64,000 bases of DNA from Bog-473 sp052140165 (GTDB taxonomy: Bacteria > Actinomycetota > Acidimicrobiia > Acidimicrobiales > RAAP-2), in the NCBI GenBank assembly GCA_052140165.1, contig JBKQUM010000048.1, positions 55,629 to 119,628 on the forward strand, in the 5' to 3' direction. The position numbers and the translations under genes were made by a program. Positions 23,917-34,076 of the stretch are shown here, one piece after another (position 1 is the first letter of the stretch; the number at the start of each line of letters is the position of its first letter). The notes beneath the pieces were generated by a model. The model was not told where the DNA came from. It was given only the letters and a program-made list of their open reading frames with translations, and searched no databases.

Positions 23917-26498
23917 GCGGACAGAAGCCGCTGCGCCTCGGCCAACGCCGCCTCGATCTGCGAGGCATCCTTGCCCCCCGCCAGCGCCACTTCGGGCGAG
24001 CCCCCGCCCCCGCCGCCCACCAGGGCGCCCAGTGTGCGCACGAGCTGGGTGGCATCGGGTGACCCGCCGGTCGCTGCGGCGATCGCCACCTTCGACCCGT
24101 CCGGCGAGCCCCCGAGCACGACCGCTCGCACCCCGTCGTGGCGCAGGACCGCCTGCGCCAGGCTCCGCAGCGCGTCGGGCTCGACGTTGTCGCGCCGGGC
24201 CACGACCACGCCGCTGTCGGCCACCGCCTCCGCCGCCAACGTCCTCGCCTCCGCCTCGCTCGACTGCTGCCGCAGCCGGGACAGCTCCCTCTCCGCCTCG
24301 CGCTGGCGCTCCAGCATCCGGCCGATGGCCGCCACCAGCTCCTCGGGCTCGGTCCGGAGCAGCTCCGCCGCCGACTGCACGAGCCGCTCTCGCTCGAGAG
24401 CGCGCTCCAGCGAGGCGTGACCGGTCAGCGCGAAGATCCGCCGCGTGTTCGAGCCGATGGAGCCCTCGGACACCAGCGTGACGGGGCCGATCTGCCCCAG
24501 CGAGTCGACATGGGTGCCGCCGCAGAACTCGAGCGACGTCGGCCCCGCCTGCACGACGCGCACCGACGAGCCGTACTTGTCGCCGAAGAACGCGATGGCG
24601 CCCATCTTCTCCGCTTCCTCGCGTGACGTCTCGGTGGTGCCCACCGTCACGTCGGTCAGCACGGCGCTGTTGGCCAGCGCGAACACCTCGTCCAGCTCCG
24701 CCCTGGTGGGCTGGCTGTGATGCGAGAAGTCGAAGCGAAGGTACTCGGGGGACACCAGCGATCCCTGCTGGCGCACGTGGTCACCGAGCACCGAGCGCAG
24801 CGCGGCGTGCAGCAGGTGCGTCGCGGTGTGGTTGCGCCGGATCGCCTCCCTGCGCTCGACGTCGATCGTGGCGAGCGCGTCCTGCCCCGCCCGCATCTCG
24901 CCGCTCAACCGTGCCCTGTGCGCGATGAGCCCCGGCACCGCGAACACGGTGTCGTAGACGTCGGCGATGCCCGACTCGGTCACGATGGTGCCGGTGTCGC
25001 CGACCTGGCCACCGCTCTCGGCGTAGAACGGCGTCCGGTCCAAGAAGATCTCGACCACGTCGCCGCCGGCGTCGTCGCCTTCGTTGTCCGCCGCTTGGAG
25101 CACGGCGAGCACACGCGCCGGCGCCTCGTAGTTGTCGAGGCCCCGCCCGATGAACGGCGTCGGCCCCTCCGTATCGAGCAGCGCCCGGTACGCCTCCTCG
25201 TCACCGGCCCGGGACGCCTTCGCCGCCGAGCGGGCACGCTCCCGCTGCTCCGCCATGGCAGCGTCGAATCCGGCCCGGTCGACCTCCACCCCCGCGTCGC
25301 GGGCGAGCTCCTCCGTCAGCTCGACCGGGAAGCCGTGCGTGTCGTGCAGGGTGAAGGCCACGTCGCCGTCCAGCACCTTCGTCCCGGTGGCCAACGCCTC
25401 TTCCAACCGGCTCAGCCCGGCACGCAGGGTGCGGTCGAACCCGGCCTCCTCACGCGCGACGACGTTGACGATGAGATCGTGCTGGGCCGCCAGTGCGGGG
25501 TAGGCCTCGCCCAGCACCTCGGTGGCCGCCTGCACCAGCGTCGGGCCGATCGGCTTGTCGACCCCCTGGCGGCGGGCCGCCATCACGGCGCGGCGCACCA
25601 CGCGGCGCAGCACGTAGCCACGACCCTCGTTGGCGGGCAGGACCCCGTCGGCCACGAGCATGGAGATGGCGCGCCCGTGGTCGGCGAGCACGCGCAGCGC
25701 GACGTCGGTGCGCGGATCGGCCCCGTAGGAGGTCCCCAGGACGGAGGCCGCCGCGTCGATGATCGGCAGGAAGAGGTCGGTGTCGAAAATCGAATCGAGG
25801 CCCTGGATGATGGGAAGGATGCGCTCCAGGCCGGCCCCGGTGTCGATGTTCTTGCGCGGCAGCTCCGTGAGCTCGCCCTGGGGGTCACGGTTGAACTGCA
25901 TGAAGACGAGGTTCCAGATCTCGACGAAGCGCTGGTCGCCTCCGTGCTTGGGGCCACCGTCGTGGCCGTAGGACTCCCCCTTGTCGAAGAAGATCTCCGA
26001 GTCCGGCCCGCAGGGTCCCGTCTCGCCCATGGCCCAGAAGTTGTCCTCGTCGCCCATGCGCTGGATGCGCTCGGGCCGCACGCCGACCTTGTCGATCCAC
26101 AGCTGCTCGGCCTCGTTGTCGCCCTCGTGGACCGTGATCCACAAGCGATCGCCGTCGAGGCCGAAGACGTCGGTGAGGAGCTCCCAGGCCATCGGGATGG
26201 CCTCCGCCTTGAAGTAGTCCCCGAAGCTGAAGTTGCCCAGCATCTCGAAGAAGGTGCAGTGGTAGGTGTCGGTGCCGATGATGTCGATATCAGGGGTGCG
26301 GAAGCACCGCTGAATCGAGGTGGCCCGCCTCCACGGTGCCGGCTCCTCGCCCAGGAAGTACGGCTTGAAGGGCACCATGCCGGCGATCGTGAAGAGGACC
26401 GAGGGGTCGTGCGGGATCAGGCTGGCCGAGGGGACGATCGCGTGCCCCCGGTCCTCGAAGAAGCGCGTGAAGGCCGCCCTGAGTCCGTTGGCGTCCAT
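23913..26498 (-). CDS. alaS: Alanyl-tRNA synthetase
   Basis: An 861-residue class II synthetase charging tRNA-Ala. The catalytic core is at the N-terminus (FFEDRGHAIVPSASLIPHDP, FTIAGMVPFKPYF, TYHCTFFEMLGNFSFGDYF, VFMQFNRD). The editing domain has HTATHLLHAALR and CGGTHVDSLGQIG, which coordinate zinc and clear Ser/Gly. A DHHA1 C-terminal domain ends with GGGGGSPEVALAGGKD. The length is normal for the family. A TAAGCT box 6 nt before the ATG suggests a leaderless transcript heading the alaS-ruvX-mltG-aroE operon. Confidence 0.97.
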   Translation of the reverse strand: MDANGLRAAFTRFFEDRGHAIVPSASLIPHDPSVLFTIAGMVPFKPYFLGEEPAPWRRATSIQRCFRTPDIDIIGTDTYHCTFFEMLGNFSFGDYFKAEAIPMAWELLTDVFGLDGDRLWITVHEGDNEAEQLWIDKVGVRPERIQRMGDEDNFWAMGETGPCGPDSEIFFDKGESYGHDGGPKHGGDQRFVEIWNLVFMQFNRDPQGELTELPRKNIDTGAGLERILPIIQGLDSIFDTDLFLPIIDAAASVLGTSYGADPRTDVALRVLADHGRAISMLVADGVLPANEGRGYVLRRVVRRAVMAARRQGVDKPIGPTLVQAATEVLGEAYPALAAQHDLIVNVVAREEAGFDRTLRAGLSRLEEALATGTKVLDGDVAFTLHDTHGFPVELTEELARDAGVEVDRAGFDAAMAEQRERARSAAKASRAGDEEAYRALLDTEGPTPFIGRGLDNYEAPARVLAVLQAADNEGDDAGGDVVEIFLDRTPFYAESGGQVGDTGTIVTESGIADVYDTVFAVPGLIAHRARLSGEMRAGQDALATIDVERREAIRRNHTATHLLHAALRSVLGDHVRQQGSLVSPEYLRFDFSHHSQPTRAELDEVFALANSAVLTDVTVGTTETSREEAEKMGAIAFFGDKYGSSVRVVQAGPTSLEFCGGTHVDSLGQIGPVTLVSEGSIGSNTRRIFALTGHASLERALERERLVQSAAELLRTEPEELVAAIGRMLERQREAERELSRLRQQSSEAEARTLAAEAVADSGVVVARRDNVEPDALRSLAQAVLRHDGVRAVVLGGSPDGSKVAIAAATGGSPDATQLVRTLGALVGGGGGGSPEVALAGGKDASQIEAALAEAQRLLSA

Positions 26499-26504
26499 CG
26501 CTCC

Positions 26505-26510
26505 AGCTTA
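26505..26510 (-). promoter_or_regulatory. -10 box of a leaderless promoter for alaS
   Basis: TAAGCT on the minus strand, 6 nt before the ATG at 26498. Confidence 0.5.
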
Positions 26511-26561
26511 CCGGGGGCAAAAACGGCTTCGGGGTCCGAAATCGCCCGGTCGGCGCCGTCC

Positions 26562-29450
26562 TCAGGCCGAGGACATCCCCACGATGGGCTCGTTCAGCGT
26601 CATGCCACCCGCCGACCCGTAGAACCCGGCGTCGCCGTAGGTGAAGATCCCGCCGTCGGCCGCCACCAGCCAGTAGCCCGCCCCGTCGGGGGAGGCGGCC
26701 ATGCCCACCACGGGCTTGTTCAGGCGGAGGGAGCCGGCCGAGCCGAAGAACCCCGCCGTCCCGTAGTCGAAGATCCCACCGTCGGCCGCCACCAGCCAGT
26801 ATCCGCCGCCGTTGGGGGCCGCCGCCATGCCCACGACGGGCGAGTTGAGGACCAACGAGCCGGTCGACCCGTGGAAGGCGGCGTCGCCGTAGGAGAAGAT
26901 GCCGCCGTCGGAGGCGACGAGCCAGTAGCCACCACCGTCGGGGGTGGCGGCCATGCCCACGATCGGCTTGTTCAGATGCATGCTGCCCGCCGAACCGTAG
27001 AACCGCGCATCTCCGAAGTTGAAGATGCCGCCGTCGGATGCCACGAGCCAGTAGCCGCCCCCGTCGGGGGTGGCCGCCATGCCCACGATCGGCTTGTTCA
27101 GGTGCCGGCCGCCCATTGAGCCCTCGAAGGGCGCATCGCCGTAGTCGAAGATGCCACCGTCCGAGGCCACCATCCAGTAGCCGTCCGTGCTCGGGGAGAC
27201 CGCCATGCCCACCACGGGGGCGTTGAGGGGGATGCCGCCGGTGCTGCCCCAGAAGCCGGCGTCGCCGTAGTCGAAGATGCCTCCGTCGGACGCGACGAAG
27301 CGGTAGCCCTGGCCGCAGTTGAGGTCACCGCCGTACCCGTACTGGTCCGCGGGGGACGTGGCCGAGACGCCCTGCGAATTCGCAACGGTCACGTCCACGC
27401 AGATGGGCCCGTAGGCGTTCGGCGGGACGACTGTGATGGAGTTCTCGGACTCGGTGAGGATCTGGCCCGCGCCGACCGAGCCGAACGTCACCGATGTGGC
27501 GTCGGCGAACCCGCCCCCCGAGATCGTGACGGCGCCACTGCCGCTGATGGGTCCCGTGTCGGGGCTGACCGACGACACGGAGGGGCACCCGTCTGCGCCC
27601 TGCAGCGCCAGCGACAGGTTCTGGTCGACCGGCGCGCCGAGGCCACTGGCGGCGTTGTAGCCGGGCCCGGCCTCGAACTCTCCGAGGTGCGAGTCGGTGA
27701 AGTCGTTGTTCCCCGAGGTGATGTCGGTGAAGGTGGAGCCGTTGGCGGCGGCCGCGGCGTAGAGGGCGGGGCCGACCCGGCCGAGCCTGCCGAAACAGCC
27801 CTGGTTGGTGTCGGCGAAGAGGCCCGCGTTCGTGGGCGCGGCGATGCTGGTCCCGCCAAAACCGCTCCAACCCCCGTCGAAGTAGGCCACCACCGCGCCG
27901 GCCGACGGGTCGGACGGGTACGAGATGTCGGGCACCGACCGGCACCCGGACGAGTTGTTGCACGGATCGAAGTCCGGGCCGCTCCCGCCGGCGGGCGGCT
28001 GGTTCGGGTTGCGCGGCCACACCGAGGAGTAGCCGCCGCCTCCCGCTCCCCGGCGGGGATTGGCGCACGACGGGATGTTGAGGCCGGCGGAGTAGCAGTC
28101 GTTCCACACCGTCTGCGACGACGCCGACGCGCTGGTCATCGTGGTGCCGCCGGCGCTGACGACGTCGGGCTGGGAACCGGGATCGTCCACCGCCAGCCTG
28201 GTCGTCCCGTCCGTCGGATAGCAGTCCTCCGAACCGGCATCCCCCGACGCGGCGATCATGGTCTGCCCCTGCAACGCCATGCGGGCGAAGATCCCGTTCT
28301 CCGTCTGCAGGTCGCCGGCGGGGATGTCGTACTCGCAGTTGCCCCAGCTCGTCGTGACGACCTGGGCGCTGTCGTCGCTGGCGATGCGATCGAAGAGGTC
28401 GAAGGCCTCGGCGTCGTTGTTGTTGGGCGCTTCGTAGACGACCAGGGAGGCGGAGGGCGCATTGACGGCGGTCAGCTCGGTGTCGAGGGCGGCCTCACCG
28501 CCGCCGGCCGCCGGCCCGCCGGGGCCGCCGTCGACGAGCACGTTGCGGATGGAGTTGGACAGGCCGTAACAGGACTCGAACGAGTCGAAGTCGCTCTGGA
28601 GGTACTGCTCGAACTCGACGACGGCGATCGTCTGGCCGATGCCGGTGCGCCCCTGGGCGAGCATCTGGTTCAGCCCGAAGATCGAGGACATCTGGGTCGA
28701 CGTGTAGACGCCGGCCTCGGTGCCGGCGGCGGCTGACGCAGCGGGGCAGGCCTGCGGCGTGGAGGCGTGCGACGCGAGGTCGCGGCCCTCGTCCGGCGCG
28801 GTGGCCGGGGTCGTGGTGGCGGCGTTGGCGGGAATGGAAGGGGCGGCACTGGGCCGCGACATGGAGTGCTCCTGGAACAGACCGTCCAGGCCGACCACAC
28901 CGGTCACCACCCCGGCGAGAGATGCCGGGACCTGCGGTGATGCGGTGTTCACGAGCGCCTTCGCCTGGTTCGGTGCCCGGACCGACTCGAGCGGCGTCCC
29001 GAACGCCGCGGAGACGACGGCGGCCGTGCCGCTCACCGGGAGCAACGTGCTGCCCGGGCCCGGAGTCCCGACCGCGAGCCCCTGGGCGCGCAGGACCGAG
29101 GACACTTGCGCCACTTCGGCCGGGCTCGGACCGAACTCGGCCGCGTACTGGGCAGCCGTGAGGTAGTGGCGGTAGTCGGGCGAGCCGGGCGTGGACACCG
29201 CCGCGACCGCCTGCGCCAGGCCCGCGGGGTCCTGCCCGGCGAGGACGACGTCGAGGGTGAGGACCTGACCGGACGGCGCCCACCCGAGTCGGGCGGCGTC
29301 GGCGGGGATGGAAGGGGCGGCCTGGGGGAGCACGACGCGGGACTCGGGCGCCGCGGCACCCGCGCCCGGGGGAACCAGTGCTCCGGCGCTGAGCGCGGCG
29401 GCGCCGAGCGCCGCGACCAGCAGGGCGACCCTCCGGTGTCCTCGGTTCAC
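26562..29450 (-). CDS. Secreted S53 (sedolisin/kumamolisin) peptidase with TIG domain and six C-terminal repeats
   Basis: A 962-residue exported serine-carboxyl peptidase. The signal peptide (VALLVAALGAAALSAGALV, cleavage near AGAAA) is followed by a pro-kumamolisin activation domain (about 35-195). The catalytic domain has the Glu/Asp pair in GGGEAALDTEL (about E318 and D322) and the Ser in GGTSIAAP (about S534). Next come an IPT/TIG domain (about 630-705) and six repeats of about 42 residues of the GYWLVASDGGIF..GDA.F.GS type, which may form a propeller. Sedolisins work at acid pH. The ATG overlaps the rarA stop (ATGA), an odd translational coupling of a DNA-repair ATPase to a secreted protease. 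Confidence 0.92.
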   Translation of the reverse strand: MNRGHRRVALLVAALGAAALSAGALVPPGAGAAAPESRVVLPQAAPSIPADAARLGWAPSGQVLTLDVVLAGQDPAGLAQAVAAVSTPGSPDYRHYLTAAQYAAEFGPSPAEVAQVSSVLRAQGLAVGTPGPGSTLLPVSGTAAVVSAAFGTPLESVRAPNQAKALVNTASPQVPASLAGVVTGVVGLDGLFQEHSMSRPSAAPSIPANAATTTPATAPDEGRDLASHASTPQACPAASAAAGTEAGVYTSTQMSSIFGLNQMLAQGRTGIGQTIAVVEFEQYLQSDFDSFESCYGLSNSIRNVLVDGGPGGPAAGGGEAALDTELTAVNAPSASLVVYEAPNNNDAEAFDLFDRIASDDSAQVVTTSWGNCEYDIPAGDLQTENGIFARMALQGQTMIAASGDAGSEDCYPTDGTTRLAVDDPGSQPDVVSAGGTTMTSASASSQTVWNDCYSAGLNIPSCANPRRGAGGGGYSSVWPRNPNQPPAGGSGPDFDPCNNSSGCRSVPDISYPSDPSAGAVVAYFDGGWSGFGGTSIAAPTNAGLFADTNQGCFGRLGRVGPALYAAAAANGSTFTDITSGNNDFTDSHLGEFEAGPGYNAASGLGAPVDQNLSLALQGADGCPSVSSVSPDTGPISGSGAVTISGGGFADATSVTFGSVGAGQILTESENSITVVPPNAYGPICVDVTVANSQGVSATSPADQYGYGGDLNCGQGYRFVASDGGIFDYGDAGFWGSTGGIPLNAPVVGMAVSPSTDGYWMVASDGGIFDYGDAPFEGSMGGRHLNKPIVGMAATPDGGGYWLVASDGGIFNFGDARFYGSAGSMHLNKPIVGMAATPDGGGYWLVASDGGIFSYGDAAFHGSTGSLVLNSPVVGMAAAPNGGGYWLVAADGGIFDYGTAGFFGSAGSLRLNKPVVGMAASPDGAGYWLVAADGGIFTYGDAGFYGSAGGMTLNEPIVGMSSA
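26565..27308 (-). repeat. Six tandem in-frame repeats of about 126 bp in the S53 peptidase gene
   Basis: Each unit encodes about 42 residues with the core VASDGGIF, then GDA, F.GS, LN.P and VGMA. The middle units are nearly identical at the protein level. The last unit is truncated at the stop. A related unit occurs at the C-terminus of the GT2 gene at 61.2 kb. Confidence 0.92.
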
Positions 29451-30781
29451 GAATGGTCCTCCCTGTCGCCCCGGTCGCGCCTGTCGCCGCCCGGATCCGC
29501 CCCGCCACCGGTGCCAGCGCCCTCGGCATCACGGGATGTCGGCTCGTAGTACACCCGACCCTCGAGCGCGTGAGGACGATACTGCTGCGCGACCACCCCG
29601 GAGGGGTCGTCGTGGGGGTACACGTAGCCCTCGCCGTGGCCGAGCGAGGCTGCACCCTTGTAGTGGGCATCGCGCAGGTGCGCCGGAACCTCCTGGTGCA
29701 CGGCGGAGCGCACGTCGTCCTGGGCCCGGCCGAGCGCCACCACGACGGCGTTGGACTTGGGCGCCCGGGCCAGGTAGATGACCGCCTCGGCCAGGTTCAG
29801 GGCGGCTTCCGGCAGGCCGACGTACTCGACGGCCCGGGCAGCGGCCTCGGCCACCAGCAGGGCCTGGGGGTCGGCGAGGCCGATGTCCTCGCTGGCGAGG
29901 ATGACCATGCGGCGGGCCAGGAAGCGGGGGTCCTCCCCCGCCTCGATCATGCGGGCCATCCAGTACAGGCCCGCGTCGGGGTCCGAGCCCCGCACGCTCT
30001 TGATCAGGGCGCTGATCTGGTCGTAGTGCTCGTCGGCGCCCTGGTGGAACAGGCGGCCGTCCCGGGCCCGGGACATGTCGCCCATGGTCAGCACCACCGG
30101 CGCCGAGGGATCCTCCGCACCGGCGCGGGCCAGCGCCACCGCGACCTCGACCGTGGTGAGCGCGGCCCGGGCGTCGCCTTCGCAGGCCGCCACGACCGCG
30201 TCGATGGCGTCGTCCTCGGCGTCCGCTCCCTCGAGCTCGAGCCCGCGCCGCACGAGCGTGCGCAGGTTGTCCCGCGACAAGGGGTGCAGCCGCCACAGCG
30301 AGGCCCGGCTCAACAGGGGCGGATTGACCTCGAAGAAGGGATTCTCCGTGGTGGCTCCGATGAGCACGACCAGCCCGTCCTCGACCGCGGGGAGGAGCAC
30401 GTCCTGCTGGGACTTGGAGAAGCGGTGCACCTCGTCGATGAAGAGCATGGTGCCCTGCCCGTGCTCGCCCAGCCGGCGCTCGGCCTCCGCCAGCGCCTCC
30501 CGCACGTCCTTCACGCCGGCCGCCGTGGCCGAGAGCGTGGTCAGGTGCTTGGCCGTGGTGTCGGCCAGCAGCCGGGCCAGCGTCGTCTTCCCCGTCCCGG
30601 CGGGGCCCCACAGGATGGCCGAGGTGACCCGGTCGGACTCGGCCAGCACCCGCAACGGGGCACCGGGGCCGACCAGGTGCTCCTGGCCCACGACCTCGTC
30701 GAGCGTGCGGGGTCGGAGCCGGGCCGCCAGCGGCGCCTGGCGCCTGAGCTGGCGGTCGGCGGCGTCGGCGAAGAGGCTCAC
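29447..30781 (-). CDS. rarA: Replication-associated recombination ATPase RarA (MgsA)
   Basis: A 444-residue AAA+ ATPase related to clamp loaders that acts at stalled forks. An N-terminal segment (MSLFADAADRQLR, APLAARLRPRTLDEVVGQ) leads to Walker A GPAGTGKTTLAR, Walker B MLFIDEVHRFSK and sensor 1 IGATTENPFF. The C-terminal tetramerisation domain contains HYDQISALIKSVRGSDPDA and YKGAASLGHGEGYVYPHD. A GTG start at 30781 gives the family N-terminus and lies 4 nt after the aspS stop. The C-terminal tail is Gly/Asp/Arg-rich and not conserved. Confidence 0.94.
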   Translation of the reverse strand: MSLFADAADRQLRRQAPLAARLRPRTLDEVVGQEHLVGPGAPLRVLAESDRVTSAILWGPAGTGKTTLARLLADTTAKHLTTLSATAAGVKDVREALAEAERRLGEHGQGTMLFIDEVHRFSKSQQDVLLPAVEDGLVVLIGATTENPFFEVNPPLLSRASLWRLHPLSRDNLRTLVRRGLELEGADAEDDAIDAVVAACEGDARAALTTVEVAVALARAGAEDPSAPVVLTMGDMSRARDGRLFHQGADEHYDQISALIKSVRGSDPDAGLYWMARMIEAGEDPRFLARRMVILASEDIGLADPQALLVAEAAARAVEYVGLPEAALNLAEAVIYLARAPKSNAVVVALGRAQDDVRSAVHQEVPAHLRDAHYKGAASLGHGEGYVYPHDDPSGVVAQQYRPHALEGRVYYEPTSRDAEGAGTGGGADPGGDRRDRGDREDHS

Positions 30782-30785
30782 GCTC

Positions 30786-32614
30786 CTAGCCCTGTGACGG
30801 GTCGGCGGCCTCGCCCTCGCCGCCGGCCCTGGGCACCGTCGCCCGTGCGGGCGGCGGCACCACCACCCGGATGCCGAGCTCGGCCAGGGTGGCCGCTGGC
30901 AGCGGCGCCGGGGCACCCGTGAGGAGGTCGGCGCCCGACTGGGTCTTGGGGTACGCGATGACCTCGCGGATGTTCTCCTCCCCCGCCAGGATCGCCACCA
31001 GCCGGTCGACCCCGAAGGCGAAGCCGGCGTGCGGAGGCGCCCCGTAGCGGAAGGCGCCCAGCAGGAACCCGAAGCGGGCCTCGGCGTCCTCGGGCGAGAT
31101 GCCGAGCGCGGCGAATACCTGCGACTGGATGTCCCCCCGGTGGATACGCACGCTCCCCGATCCGAGCTCCCACCCGTTGAGCACGAGGTCGTAGGCCTGG
31201 GACCGCACCGCCAGGGGATCGCTCGCCAGCAGCGGCAGGTCCTCGGGGTACGGCATGGTGAACGGGTGGTGCGCCGGCTGCAGGTTGCCGTCGGCGCCGA
31301 CGCCCTCGAACATGGGGAAGTCGACGACCCAGACGTATCGATGCGGGCCCTGGCCGACCGGAGGCGCCCCGATCGCGACGCGCAGCGTCCCGAGCACGCG
31401 GCAGGCGGTCGCGTACTGGTCCGAGACGGCCAGGATGAGGTCCCCCGCTTCCGCCTCCGTCCGTTCCAGGACGCGCACGCGTTCCCGCTCCGACAAGTGC
31501 CGTGCGAGGGGCCCGTCCAACGCGGTGGCCTCGCCGTCGACGACCCGGAACCAGGCCAGGCCCACCGCGCCGGCCCGCTTGGCCTGCTCGGTCAGCTCGT
31601 CGAGGCGTGAGCGCGGGTAGACGGCGCCCTCGGGCACCACGAGCGCCTTGACCGTCGGGGAGGAGAACGCCTTGACCTCCGTCCTCTCGAAGATGTCGGT
31701 GAGGTCGACGAGCTGCATGCCGAAGCGCAGGTCGGGCTTGTCGGTGCCGTAGCGGTCCAGGGTGTCGGCCCACGTCATGTGCTCGATCGGTGGCGGCCGC
31801 TCCCCCGTCGCCGCCTCGGCCGCATCGAGGACGGCCACCGAGACGAACGCCATGACGTCGTCCTGGGAGGCGAAGGAGCACTCCATGTCGAGCTGGCTGA
31901 ACTCGAACTGGCGGTCGGCGCGCAGGTCCTCGTCGCGCAGGCAGCGGGCGATCTGGTAGTAGCGGTCGAAGCCACCCACCATGAGCAGCTGCTTGGCGAG
32001 CTGCGGGCTCTGCGGGAGCGCGTAGAAGGAACCGTGGTGCAGGCGGGCGGGGACGGAGAACTCGCGCGACCCTTCCGGCGTGGGTGCCCACAGCAGCGGC
32101 GTCTCGATCTCGACGAACCCCTGCCGGTCCATGGCGGCCCGGATGGCTCCGTTCACCCGGGCCCGCAGCCGCAGGTTGCGCTGCATGCGCGACCGGCGCA
32201 GGTCGACGTAGCGGTAGCGCAGGCGCACGGGCTCGTCGGACTCGGCCCGGTCGTCGACGGAGAACGGTGGCGGTTCGGACTCGTTGAGCACCTCGACCGT
32301 GCAGTCGCCGATCTCCACCTCGCCCGTGCCGATGCCCGGATTGACGGTGCCCTCGGGCCGCTCCCTGACGGTGCCGATGACGGCGATCACCCATTCGTGC
32401 CGCACGTCGGTGGCGTGGTCGATGACGCACTGCACGATGCCCGAGTGGTCGCGCAGGTCGACGAAGGCGAGGTGCTCGCCGTGCTCCCGTCGCCGCGCCA
32501 CCCAGCCGCACAGGCGCACGGTGGTCCCCACGTCGGCCTTGGTCAGCACCCCGCACAAGTGGGTGCGCATGGCGGTGGGCCGGTTCTCGTCCTCGTGTCG
32601 GTGCTGGTGCTCGG

Positions 32615-32618
<4 letters not shown>
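30786..32618 (-). CDS. aspS: Aspartyl-tRNA synthetase
   Basis: A 610-residue class IIb synthetase. The OB-fold anticodon-binding domain (RTHLCGVLTKADVGTTVRLC, HLAFVDLRDHSGIVQ) is followed by the catalytic core with motif 2 (RYYQIARCLRDEDLRADRQF, EFSQLDMECSF), a bacterial GAD insertion (about 290-410) and motif 3 (GFAFGVDRLVAILAG). The frame is open far upstream through hisS, but the ATG at 32618 overlaps the hisS stop (ATGA). A second ATG 16 codons in is equally close to the family start. No good ribosome-binding site is visible, so it probably depends on hisS translation. Confidence 0.96.
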
Positions 32619-34066
<1,448 letters not shown>

Positions 34067-34076
34067 GGTCGGGGGA

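Noticed and set aside
24717..27119. 800-codon plus-strand frame opposite alaS and the S53 peptidase gene
   Set aside because: It is the antisense shadow of two well-supported genes in GC-rich DNA, with Arg/His/Asp-biased low-complexity translation and no family motif.
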